Part shown: in pieces, positions 15,813-26,892 of the stretch
Layout of the letters: each line of letters begins with the position of its first letter
How positions within the stretch are numbered: the first letter of the stretch is position 1
Assembly (NCBI GenBank): GCA_032358165.1
Contig: JAALGY010000033.1
Location: forward strand, 3,782,001 to 3,846,000
Length of the DNA stretch: 64,000 nucleotides
Direction of reading: 5' to 3'
DNA from: Diplosphaera chodatii
Lineage: Eukaryota; Chlorophyta; Trebouxiophyceae; Prasiolales; Stichococcaceae
Notes under the pieces: model-generated
What the model was told of the DNA's origin: nothing
Seen by the model: the letters and a program-made list of their open reading frames with translations, nothing else
Databases searched by the model: none
Program-made: the position numbers and the translations under genes

Positions 15813-18800
15813 TCAAAACCCTGGGTCCTCGGGGTTGTACTCCTCTTCCTCGCCGCCGCCACCGCCGGCCGGCAGCCCGCCAACCGCGCCGCTGCTCAAG
15901 AAGCTCAAGCTGATCTCCCGCTGCTGGTCCTGCAGGACAGGTTCAGGTCTTCAGGCCGAAGGTTCCTCCAGCAGGTGTCCCGCCCACATGCGTCGTCACA
16001 GCCAACCCAGCTTTGTCACAGGGGAGCGGCGGATCGATCATGCCATGTAGTTGGCGATAGCAACGCATGAATCACCTGAGGCAGCGCTGCCAGGGCTTCC
16101 AGCAGAGCCTTGGAGTCATTGGCGGCTGACAATTGCGCGACCAAGGCGGCCGCAGCGGCTGCCGCCTCATCATCATCACCCCCGCTGAACTGCCTGCCAA
16201 GTTCGAGTCGCAGATTCATTGCAATTGTGTTTGCAGTCTGCAAACACACATGACGCTTCTTGTCTGCCGAAGCCATGCACAGCAGAGTCTGTCGAATGTG
16301 CTGAGGAGCAACATCTCCACCGACACTTGCAGGCCGCCAGAGGCACGCCACTTATTTCTGACATTACCCTGGCAGTGGCGGCTGGAATTGCTGCTGTTGC
16401 TCCGGCAGCATGTCGACGACCATGTCCACGTCAGGCAGCGGCGGCGGCGGACTGCTTCCGGCTTCCTGCTGCCCCAGCGCCGGCTGCTGCCAGGTGCTGC
16501 AGGCCACCGCGGCCGTCGTCATCGGCAGCTGCTCCGGGGCGGCTGAGCCACCTGCCATGGACACCGGCAGCGGCGGCGGCGTGGCGCCCCCTGCCCATGC
16601 ATAATGCAACATGCTCTCACATTGCACTGTGTTCAGCACGGTGTGCCGTCGCCGCTCGAGGCACCGCCTGCATCTGTCCGCAGCCACCAGAAGACACAAG
16701 CAGCATTCCCAACCACTCAGTCAGGCGCTAGCATGTGATATCCCAACACCGCACCAGGGCCGGACATGGCAGGCAGCGGCGGCGCCACAGCGGCCGGCAG
16801 CGGCGGCGGCATCGCCGGCGCACCGCCATTGCTGCCGACACTAAACGTGGCTGCCGCGAGCGCCGTCTCGCCCTGCACCGATGGAGCTCCAGCACTGCAC
16901 AGCACACAGCCGTATGTCAGGCATTTGGCCCTCACAAACTCCCAACAGAGCACGTAGCTGCACGGCTGAAACGCCGTCCGTAACACCAAATGCCGTGTGG
17001 GTATCACAACATTGCCGGGAAGCTCAAGGGATGCATCAAGGTGAGCTGCTGCCAGACTGTGGCCGCCAATGTGAGCGGCTGCCGGGCTGACATCTGCTGT
17101 ACGACTGCACCTGGGGACGGGGGGCTGCAGGGCCAACATGAGCCAGACTAAACCCTACACTGATTGCGAATGCACCTGGGGACCGGGGGCTGCGGGGCGC
17201 CTGTGAGGGCGGCCAGGCGCGCGCGGCACGCCTGCAGCTGCCTCGCCGCCAGCGCCTCCTGCTCCGTCACTTTTTGCGCCGCCTCCTCCTGCCATGTCAA
17301 AACCCGTCCACGTTTTCGATGTCAATTGATGGAACGGCCTCGACCGCGCTATCCATGTTGATCAGCTTGCCGCCCATTGCCGCGCTTCGGCAGCAGTACC
17401 GGCTGCCTACCAAGGTAGGCAGCGGACAGCTGACAAGCTGGAGGGCCCTGCTCCAGCACCGCCACATGCTTGCTGCATTGCCATGAACGCAACCAGGCTG
17501 ACCGCCTGCTGTCTGTGTTGTAGGTTGTGCTCGCACCTGCTGCGCGACGAGGGACCGCAGCGCGGCGAGGGTGGCGCCGACCACCTGGGACTCGGCCGCC
17601 AGCGCGTTCTGGTAGTCCCGCAGCACGTCCGCCGCCCGCTGCACCTCTTCCGCTGATCCGCTCTCCAGCAGACCCTATAGTCGTTCAACAGACAAAACAG
17701 CCGTTATTCTGGCACTGATGCACTTCGACAGCGCGGGCAGCCTAGACTGTACGGCAGGTGCCTCAACCTGTAGACAACAGCATCACTGTGTCCGATGCGC
17801 CACCCTTCGAATCCTTGACCTGGCAATCTACCAAACGTTTCAGGTTTGCGAGTGACAAATTGGAGTTGGTTGGACCACCCACCCGCTGCAGCACCGCTGA
17901 GCAGCTGTCGACCAGCGCGCTGCTGGTGGCGCCTGCCGCGGCGGCTGACGCGAATGCCTCCGCCAGCGGCCGCAGCTCCCTCGGGACGCTGCCACCCCCT
18001 GCGTGATGCGATGCTTGCTGTGATGCACAGGCTTGTAACAATGAACTTCAAGGCACCACACAACTGGTGTAGCAGGGGCCGGCAAGCCTATGCAGCGCGC
18101 GGTCCGCAGATGTCGTCGGCAGCTGTTTGGGCACATCCACTTTGTGCTACTGCACAGGTCTCGGCTCAGCCCTGCCAGGGGGCCTCACCAGCTGCGCCGT
18201 TGGGGGTCGGAGGGCCGCCGAAGGGGCCGTCCGCCGCTGAGGGTCCCCCGGTCCGCGCTGACAGTCCCCGCTTGGTCGGCGTCTCCACCTCGGCCAGGAG
18301 GTCCTTCAGCGTGCGGGTGCCGGTGTGCCCAAACACCTGTAGGGTTTGTAGAGGGTTTCATGCCAACGGTGACGGCCTGGGGGAGACTAGCAGGCTGTGC
18401 TCTGGCCTCACAGCGTCATGGCGGCAAGCAGGTTGGCAGCCAGGGTTGCACGCGTGAACATCCATGAAGACCGGCGTCTTGCGGCAGATTGCTGGCGGCT
18501 GAAGTCAACAAACCTACCTTCCGCTCGTCCCAGACGCTGATGAGGCGGTTGACGCGGGTGCGGGTGCCCTCGTCAAAGTGCCGGAGCGAGTGTCGCAGCG
18601 ACCGTGGGATGATCTTGTAGAACTCGACCACAAACTCCGGGCCCTGCGCATCCAGCATGATGCTGTGCTGTCACACTTCAGCACCGTTTGATGAACGCCT
18701 GACGCCCATCTGCAGTGGCTGATGACGCAAGCGCTGCGCCAGGCCGCGCATCGATACAGCCCCCGGCTTCGACTATCGAGAGACAGGCCGGCAAGGCGCA

Positions 18801-19173
18801 CCTTCCTACGGCTGTTCTGCAGGATGTCGTTTGCCAGGTACAGCATGAGGAGCCGCCGCGGGGGCGGCGCCTTCATGTACTCCGCATCCCATGCGACCAC
18901 CACAGCCGGCGCCTGTTACACCCAAGGAAAGTTTAGAACTTACACCTCAAGTGCACCAGGTCGTGGACCTGTGCTCATTTGAAAGTGCTGTAGATCGTAT
19001 CCTTGCAATCCTTTCACCACAGGGAGGGGGCACGGCGGAGCACACGGGGGCTGCAGGGGGCGCACCGACTTCCTGAAGAACTGGCACCAGTTGGACAGCG
19101 TCTCGATGCTGGCCTGCGTGCTGTTCAGGCCGCCGAGCTTGTCGCGGAACGCGTTGGCGTTGAAGGTGCCCAT
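15813..19173 (-). CDS. CID-domain protein, RPRD1/Rtt103-like (RNA polymerase II CTD binding)
   Basis: Eleven exons keep phase: 19173-19066, 18912-18802, 18643-18518, 18336-18189, 17998-17883, 17674-17537, 17288-17176, 16894-16755, 16590-16368, 16193-16076, 15929-15813; about 485 residues. Residues 1-120 form a CTD-interaction domain: MGTFNANAFRDKLGGLNSTQ, IETLSNWCQFFRKS, RRLLMLYLANDILQNSRRK, FVVEFYKIIPRSL and VNRLISVWDERKVFG. Such domains bind the Ser2/Ser5-phosphorylated tail of RNA polymerase II and couple it to CTD phosphatases and termination factors. An Ala-rich helical, probably coiled-coil region follows (about 215-310), as in RPRD1, then a Pro-rich tail and an acidic end EEEYNPEDPGF. 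The 5' end faces the start of the large novel gene, 1.2 kb away. Confidence 0.88.
17106..17193. repeat. Duplicated 23-base segment carrying an exon end and splice donor
   Basis: A 23-base segment at 17171-17193, which spans the 3' end of an RPRD-like exon and its GT donor (minus strand), recurs at 17106-17128 with one mismatch. The copies are 65 bases apart and the second lies inside the intron, where it is preceded by a TGCAG acceptor. It could act as a decoy donor or a tiny cassette exon of 14 bases, which would break the frame. Confidence 0.7.
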
Positions 19174-20347
19174 CGCGCCGTCAGCCTTGGCGCCGCCCCG
19201 CTGTGCGCCGCCGCTGCTGGTGTTTGTGCGCTCTCAGGCCAGTCGAGCAGCCCAGCGACCACAAACTAGTGTGACCAGCTTGATGCCGCTGAAACCACTG
19301 CGCAGCCGATCGCTGTGCACTCACTATGAGGTACGGTCCAGGCTGTGCTTCGGACATCTGCAAAGTGGTCTGACTCTGACTGTACAATCACTTCTCGCTC
19401 GCGAAGCAGGGCCGCATGCAAGTGGGCGACTATCCTGTTGAAGCTTGACAGACTGCAGCTATGAACAGACTGCAGCGGTCGGAAGGAAATCGGAAGGAAG
19501 ATGGCCAACTTGGGCGACTGCCGAGGTCCTGTAATGGTTAATGCTTCAAACTACTGCACTTGCAACAAGCCTGTGACAATTGCTGTAGCGAGCAGCAGCG
19601 GCGTGTATGTACCCGTGTCTATTACTATACATGCCGCAGCTGGCGTCTGTGCGTTTGAAGTAACGCACACGGGAGCATGGATACACAGGACGGGCGCAAT
19701 GTGGTGACAAAACAACCTCATTCGTCGACTGGTTTGCTGACTGATGACTAACCAGACCGACGATAACCCTACCTGTACTGCAGCAATTTGCATTTGAATT
19801 GCCCCGCAGCCCTGGCCCGGCGGCCTCATAGCAAGCAGGTGTACAGGCGGTTCGTGCTTATCGTAGGCCAGATTGTGTGTTTCAAGCGTGTCGCGAGGCT
19901 AGCACTGCCGCTCGGGGGCCCGCCTCCTGAGGACCGATGGCGGAACCTGACGACGACACCAGTCGACATCCTCTTCTGCAGCTCGACGAGCAAAACATGC
20001 GCATCAAGCGGCACAGCGGCACCCTTATGGGTGGAAGCAGCCCACTGAAGGTTACCACGTCGTTGAAGGACAGGTGCGGCGTTGGCCTTCCTGTGACCTT
20101 TGCATCTTGGACACCAGGTGTTGTGAGGAAGCCCGACGTGGCGCGGGCTGACCTCAATCCCTCTCAGCCTGGTCCCAGCGGTGATCCATGACCTGTTCTA
20201 GCCTGATTGAAACCTGCACGCCCTACTCAATGACTTTACCAGTGGGCAGCAGGTGAGCAGCGCAGCTGTTGCTGCTGTGGCCTCGGCGTGAGCAGTGTCG
20301 CCGAACCTCTCCGCAGGGACTGTCCCGACACCGGCAGGGCTGCCTCG
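19174..20347. other. Divergent promoter region; possible upstream exon at 19937-20050
   Basis: Separates the RPRD-like gene (-) from the large novel gene (+). An open stretch starting MAEPDDDTSRHPLLQLDEQN at 19937 ends at a GT donor after 20050 and could be an earlier first exon of the novel gene, but I could not link it in phase to 20348 without an extra uncertain exon. Otherwise nothing coding is seen. Confidence 0.35.
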
Positions 20348-23300
20348 ATGTCTTCGGAGCACGAGGCGACGCCGTCGCCCTGTGGCGAGCAGGAAAACTG
20401 GGCGGCTGCTGGGGATGCGGTGACTCCTGAGGAGACGCTGCCGCAGGTGATCTGCATTCCTGCTGCGCAGCCCTTTGTCCGGTTGGTGCCATTCGACATC
20501 ATCTTGAACGAGAGTGCGCACAGAGCTGCCGGTCATGAGCAGGCAGCAACTATGCAGTCATTCACCACATCGTTTAGCATGCGAGCTGGCATTCAACATG
20601 TTTGTATATAGCGGCATTGCTGCGGCATGCTTGACTGCAGGCGCCGTACAGCCCGACCAGCAACCCATTCGGCGTGCGGCCGAGCACACGCACCCCCGCC
20701 GGCAGCCTGGCGGCGGCTCGTCGCAGCAGCGGGGGCCTGCCTGCTGCCATGCCGCCGCTCCTCGCTGATGGTACGGGATGCCTCTTTGGTGATTGATGCG
20801 AAGCTTGCCAAGTGTATGCAGGCGCTTTGCCTTGGTCATCCGGGAACAGCACATGTGCAGCAGCCAAGATGCACCTGCGGCCGTAGATCAGGAGGCCTCG
20901 TCCGCAGTCTGCCGAAGAAGCGTGCATGTGAGGCAGGCTTTGACTGTCAACCGACGGCCTTTCATCTCCAGACAATTTGTGTCTGCAGACGCAGACATGT
21001 CCGACGTCACGGACGGCGCCGCAGCTGCTGAGGGCGAGGATTCAGGGCAGGATGAGCAGACTGCCGTCATGCTGCCGCTTACACCTGTCAGCGGCGGCAC
21101 CTCTGGCGCCGCGTCCCCCCCTGCAGCGCACAGCCCCGGCTTCTCAGACATGGGGGTGCGTGCATGCTGGTCCATGCATGCTGGGCTGCAATGCAGCGCA
21201 TGCAACATTGCTACAAGGAATGCAATGCCATGCAGCTTGTACAAACTGCACAATCTTCTTGATACACTACAGACGCTCTGAGTGATCACAATGCCCAGTT
21301 CCCATCTGAAGATGGTTCGTCATCCACAAATGTGTACTGAATGTCTATCCAGTGCCAGTTCCAGGATGAGGAGTCGCAGAGCTGGCTGACGAGTCCCGAG
21401 CCGGAGTCCCGCGGCGCGGGGTCAGACGCCCAGGAGGCGGCGCAGCGGCTGGACGTCATGTACGACGAGGCGCTGGCGCACACCATGCGCACGGTGCGCA
21501 CTGTGCTTGTGCTGCGAGCGACAACATCTGCCGACCTGTAGAGGGGGCGTGCATTCAGGCGGCACGGTGGTTCCTGGGTCATGGAGACAGTGCAGGTGCC
21601 TGGGCCTGGCATCTTCTTTCATCTTGGTTGCTGTCTCCAGGCGCAAGCACGGGTGGGGCAGCCCATTGCCGAGCTGCCGGCGCGGGAGCGGTCGGCTGAG
21701 CCCGATGCCATCCCGCAGGTGCAGCGTTTTGGTGCACCATTCCTGTTGTACCCTGCACATGCTCATGTTTCAAGGATGGCGTAGCGCCGCTGTCAATGGC
21801 GGTTTTACCACCGAAACACCCCTGCTCTTGTATATAACTACGGCGTCCAGACAAGTGCCTATATAAACCGTTCCACTGCTGGACTGGTGTCACCAGCGAA
21901 CCGCATGATACCGTGCCATGATGTGCTTGGGACTTCGGTTCGAGGTGATGACCTGGAAAACCATGCACTCTGGTCCCGACAGGCGCCTGGGTCGGGGTCA
22001 CTGCCGCGGCTGGATGAGGATGAGGAGCTCGACGACGACGGCGGCGCGCTGGCGGGCCGCCTGCCGCTGGCGGACTTTGCAGAGGTCGGCGCAGAACCGC
22101 CGCCTCCGCCCTGGTAAGCGCTTGTGACACTGTTGGTGGCTCTATAGGTTTTGTCATGTGCAGGGCTATGGCCCACCAGTTGTTTGCCTTGCTCCTGTGT
22201 CACCGGCTGCAGCGCGGTCAGCCTGCGCTCACCGCAGCACGCGGCTCACTCTGCATCCGCTGTGCAGCTTGCCCCAAGCATACAGCAAGGTCGCAATTGC
22301 GCTTGCCCGTGCATGTGCAGGACACAGGTCGCATCTGAGTACGAGACGCGCCTCCAGAGCCCCAGCAGCGGGCCGTTCTCCTCCGAGCAGGCCTGGGAGG
22401 ATTCGGCAGCATCGGCGGTGGCAGACTCGCTCGACGACCAGCCGCACTGCAGTCTGGTGAGTCGATGCAGACTCACACCAGCAGTCACTGTGATTCTAGT
22501 CCATGAACTGACGGTAGAGCATGTGCAGGGTTGCATCCCAGCTACTTGGGTGGGCCTCAAGCTGAGCGCCCGGCCAGCTGGCTGCTGCGGCGTGCACCAG
22601 TCGCTTCCCAGCCCGGCGTTGGAGCTACGGCGACGTTCTGGGCCCTGAGAAATGAACTGGATGCCGCGCAGGATGAGGCGGACAGGGTGCGGCGGGAGCT
22701 GCTGGCGCAGGGGGACGAGCTGCGCGCCAGCCTGGAGGCGGCCGCCACCGGCATCCGGGCCATGGCGTCCGCCGGCGGCGGCCGCCCGGACACCCCCGCG
22801 CCCCGCCAGGTGCTCCCAGCTGCCGGGGCGACCAACGGTGGTCACAGGCCAACGCTGCAGCAGAGGCTGTGCAGGGTGCAGACTGCTATGTAAGCCCAGC
22901 ATGTGATGTGCGAGAGGGGGTGGTGCTATCGAAACACAGCCTATACCTTGGTGCTGCCATCTGTACAACTGACCTTGCGCTGCAGTCAACCATGCAGATG
23001 CTCACCGCGTGTGATGAGTAGTGAGGGTTCTGAGCTTCTGGAAGGTTGTCGGCTCGTCGGTAGTCGAAGGGACATCCCAAAAGCTCGTGCATATGCTGGC
23101 CGACAGGCAGACGGCGGCGCATTTGCCAGCCCCATCAGCACCGTGACCTCGCCAACTTCCGCCGACGACGCGGACGCGCCAATGCCAGTAAGTTTTGCTG
23201 TTGCTATGCATTGCAGTCTGGTTTGCAGCGCCACCGCATGTGTATTGCGCGGCTCTGCGCTGTGCATGGCTCCCTGCGCAAGCGTGAGTTTTGCCCCTGC

Positions 23301-26300
23301 TGCATCTGTACAAAGGTTGTACCAAACAGCTTGATTGATGCACTGGCACTGATCATAACAGAACAGGAGAGTCATCTGTGATCCGATGAGGTTGCATCCG
23401 CAGGCGGAGGCGCGCGCAAGCAAGGGCCGGCACAGCGCAGCCCGGGACTCCACGCTCAGGAGCGCGGCGGACGCGGTCCTCAGGGCGCTGCTGGCGGTCG
23501 CGGTGCTGGCGGCGGCGGCGGCGCTGTCCGGCCTGCTGCCCCCGCTGCACGGCTGGGGCGGCGGTGGGCTGGGCGGCGCCGGCCGCGCGGTCTTCCCCCA
23601 GTCCCCAGCGCAGGCGTGGCACGGTGAGGGTTCAGGGGCCGGTGTGATGCCTTTAGAATCGTCCCGGGTGCAGGCGTGATGTGTCACCTCGGGCCAACGA
23701 TGCCCCCAGGTGCAGGCGTCTACCACAGGTGGTACCAGATGTAGGACAAGCGTCTTGCACAGTAGCTGTGTGCGGCTCTCCCACAACCGTGCTACCGACT
23801 CTGCGGTCGCTTCTCGGACTGAACGCAGCATCGTTGAAGAGGCCCTGAACAGCGTCATCATTGTGTGCACGACTGGAACGCAGGCGCAAGGCAGGCGGCG
23901 TCCGCCATGCCCCTGCCAAAGGGGTGGCTTAGGACTGAGACCGCCGCGCCGCCGCAGCCCGTGGCACAGCAGCAGGCCCCGCCGCAGCAGCCGCCCAAGC
24001 CGCACACCCTGGCGCAGCACCTGCGCCGGCACGCCGCGGTGCGGATCCGTGCATGCGGTCAGCATTCAGGGTTTCCCGTGGTCACGCCTTGACAGGCAGC
24101 GGCAGCCGTCAGGAGGACTGCCTGCCCCGCTCGACCCTGTGCTGCACAATGCCCCTAGCTTCAGCCCTGCAGAACAGGCCTCATGGGAGGTCTCGACTGT
24201 TCCTCAGCTGTTCGTGTGCATCCACTGCAGGAGCTTTGGCAGGCGGTGCAGGGCAGGCCAGCGTCCGCCGCGGGCAACACGGCGCCGCAGCAGCAGGTGC
24301 GCAACCGCAGCACAGCCTGGCCGCCATAGCACCGCACGGCTGCCTGTGTGGGAGTTCGCACCTGCGCTCACATTGGGTGTCTGAAATTCACGACCGCTTC
24401 GATGTCGCAGGAGCAGCAAGAGCCGCAACCGCAGCCAGCCGCCGCTGATGCAGCGTCCGGGGCAGACGACAGTCCCGCGGGGCCCCAGCCGACGCCTGCG
24501 CGTGAGGATGTCCCGGAGCCAGCGACACCGCAGGCTCAGGCGTCCGCCGAGGACGCTCCCGCGGCAGCAGAACAGCCGGCCGACAAGCCAGAGGCAGAAG
24601 ACGACGGCATCGCCTGGCGCCTGACGACGGCGCCGCCGCCCCCGGAGCCAGCTGCGGAGGCAGCGGCGGCTGCTGAGCCCGGGTCTGAGCCTGCGCCCGG
24701 GGCCAAGGGCGGTGCTGATGTGGCGGCGCACCCTGCAGCCCACCCCGGTTCGCAGCCGAGCGGCGCGCCTGGCAGCCCCGACGCCTCGGCCGAGCAGCAG
24801 CCGGCGGCGGCGGAGCCCGCGGCGAACAACGCAGCGGTCATCGCCGTGGCGTGCGCCGCGGTGTTTGCCGCCCTGGCCACGCGCCTGCTGTGGTATGTTT
24901 GATGGCAAAGTCATATATACGTTTCGGACTGACCATCTGTGGCGCTGGCCAATGTACTGCCAGTTGACCACACATGCACATGGAGGCCTGCGGTCGTGTG
25001 TGTCATTGGAAGAGCTCATTGTTTGCCAAGGCTCTGCACCTCGCTGCACGCCTTCCTTCGTGCTGCTTGCATCATGCGCACGTCATGCTGCAGGCGCGGC
25101 TACATGTCCATGCTGGCGGCAGCACAGCAGAGCCCCGCGGACGCAGCGCAAGCAGCGGCAATTGCAGGAGACGAGGCTGAGCTGGGAGACGACGTCACGA
25201 CGGCGGTGCTGCCGCCAGAGGCCGCAGACGCGCCGCCGCCCAGCCCTGCAGTGCCCTCGACCCGGTGAGCGCTCTTGGCTGTTGGGCACCCTTTCAGCGG
25301 GTGCCTGATGTGGGCGTGTGCAAACAGCAGGAGGTCAGCTGCTTATCCATTGGCATGTTGCGGAAGCCTCAGCTGTCCGGTCTGTGCCACACACCATAGC
25401 CATTTCTGACCCGGGTTGCGATATTCCACATGGCATCCACCGCCCCCACCCATCTGGTGGGGATGTGCTGGCAGACACTACAACGCTGTTGGTTGCTTGC
25501 GATCACCTCACCCCCTGTGCCTGCTGCAATGTGGCAGGCGGCCCAGCAGGGCGCCGGCGGCTATGTCAGCGCCGGCCGCGGCGCGGCCAGCAGGAAGGAG
25601 GAAGCAGCCATCGTCCGCGCCGTCGGCCTCGCTGCAGGGGGGCGCGGCCGAGTCCTCGCTGCTGCACGATGCTGCTCGGGTGCCTGGCACAAGCGTACAG
25701 CTGCCGCTTTGCCTGCATGCACGACATGCTAGAACACTGCCATCCCATCTTGGCAACCCTGGCAATCGGCTTGAGTATAGGCGGCAGATGGTGTTGTCTG
25801 CGCAGTGCACGCCTCCCGCTGCTGCGCAAGCTACATCACTCCATTGCTGTAACTCCACCGCATGCCCGCTTCCTCATGCGCAGCTGCCAACCAGCCGACT
25901 GACGCATGCAAGGCCCTAAATCCCAAATCCTTTAATGCAGGGCCCCGAGTCCGCCCAGCCCTCGGAGGCGACGTCGCTGGGGGGCAGCCAGCAGACGGCG
26001 CGGGGTGCGGCGGCGGCCGCCGCCGCGTCCGTCGGCCGCGCCACCCGCAGCGTGAGCCGCGCCGTGTCGGCGGCGGTGTCAGGTGCGCACGGGCTGCTAT
26101 TCATCGTTTCTTAGGGTTTGGTCAGTCGGGCCTCGACACCATCTCAATGGTACACCCAACTCTGCGACGGCGGCTGTCACTGCTGCGAAGGGTCAACTTG
26201 CTGCATCGACGATCACATCCCATCCTGGGTCTTTTGGACAGCCTGTAGTGTCGCTGGATGTGTACATGCACGCCGCAATGCAAGGCGGATGAGCAATTCC

Positions 26301-26482
26301 GACGGTGCCATGCCGCCGCTGCAGCAGCAGCGGCAGCATGCGGTTTGGGTATGTCTGATGGTGTGCCGTGCGCCTCAGGTCTGGCTGGGGACTCTGCTGC
26401 TGGCGAAGAGCCGGGAGTGGTGTCGCAGCCGGTGCGGTTGCCAGCCGGAGGCCGCCGCAGCCGCACGCGCCGCGCGGCGTAG
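20348..26482 (+). CDS. Large unrecognised protein with two hydrophobic segments, about 878 residues
   Basis: I do not recognise this gene. Seventeen exons join without a phase break: 20348-20446, 20641-20770, 20989-21155, 21359-21493, 21641-21718, 21983-22113, 22321-22456, 22612-22809, 23107-23187, 23404-23623, 23884-24038, 24231-24296, 24411-24892, 25094-25264, 25538-25679, 25941-26082, 26379-26482. The N-terminal half is acidic and Ser/Pro-rich (YSPTSNPFGVRPSTRTPAG, LDEDEELDDDGG), with a predicted coiled coil ALRNELDAAQDEADRVRREL near residue 300. Two hydrophobic stretches follow: VLRALLAVAVLAAAAALSG (about 408-430) and AAVIAVACAAVFAALATRLL (about 670-692). Between them lies a Gln/Pro/Ala-rich linker. 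The tail is Ala/Arg-rich. The part from 24402 has its own ATG, so two adjacent genes are possible, but the phase fits one. Confidence 0.65.
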
Positions 26483-26892
26483 CTGAAACCCTGCATGGCA
26501 AGCGCGGGCCGCACCAACTTGCTAGCGTGCCGGAACTGTTTGCAGCAAGCGTCGGACGTAGCTCCAGCCGGGCTCAGGGTGCGGGGCGCACGAGTGATTG
26601 GCAGCCTTCGTGTATGCTGGTGCCTCCCGGCTGTGCTGTGGTGCAAGTGAGTAGCAGCGTGATGCACAACATGACAGGAGAGGGTACGGTCACATGCATG
26701 TCTTCATCTCGTTCATGTTGCAGCAGTATCCACCCGTCGTGTGCTGACCACTGTGTTTGCATGATGGATAAATGCATCCACTGGTTGCAACAGATACGGT
26801 AACCTGACGCCTGACCTTTCCACCTCCAAGGATGTCCTGACACCTGCAACGTGATGCCCTTCTGTTATTTCCCTTTTCTTGTTGCTCCCCTT
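26483..26892. other. Convergent 3' flanks, no gene seen
   Basis: Gap between the stop of the large novel gene (+) and the stop of the first epimerase-like gene (-). No protein-like exon is seen. Confidence 0.5.

Noticed and set aside
22986..23106. Possible extra exon of the novel protein between 22809 and 23107
   Set aside because: No acceptor/donor pair keeps phase; direct splicing 22809 to 23107 does.
23404..24065. Long minus-strand frame overlapping the novel protein
   Set aside because: It is the shadow of the Ala/Leu- and Pro-rich exons on the + strand, whose splice phases are consistent.
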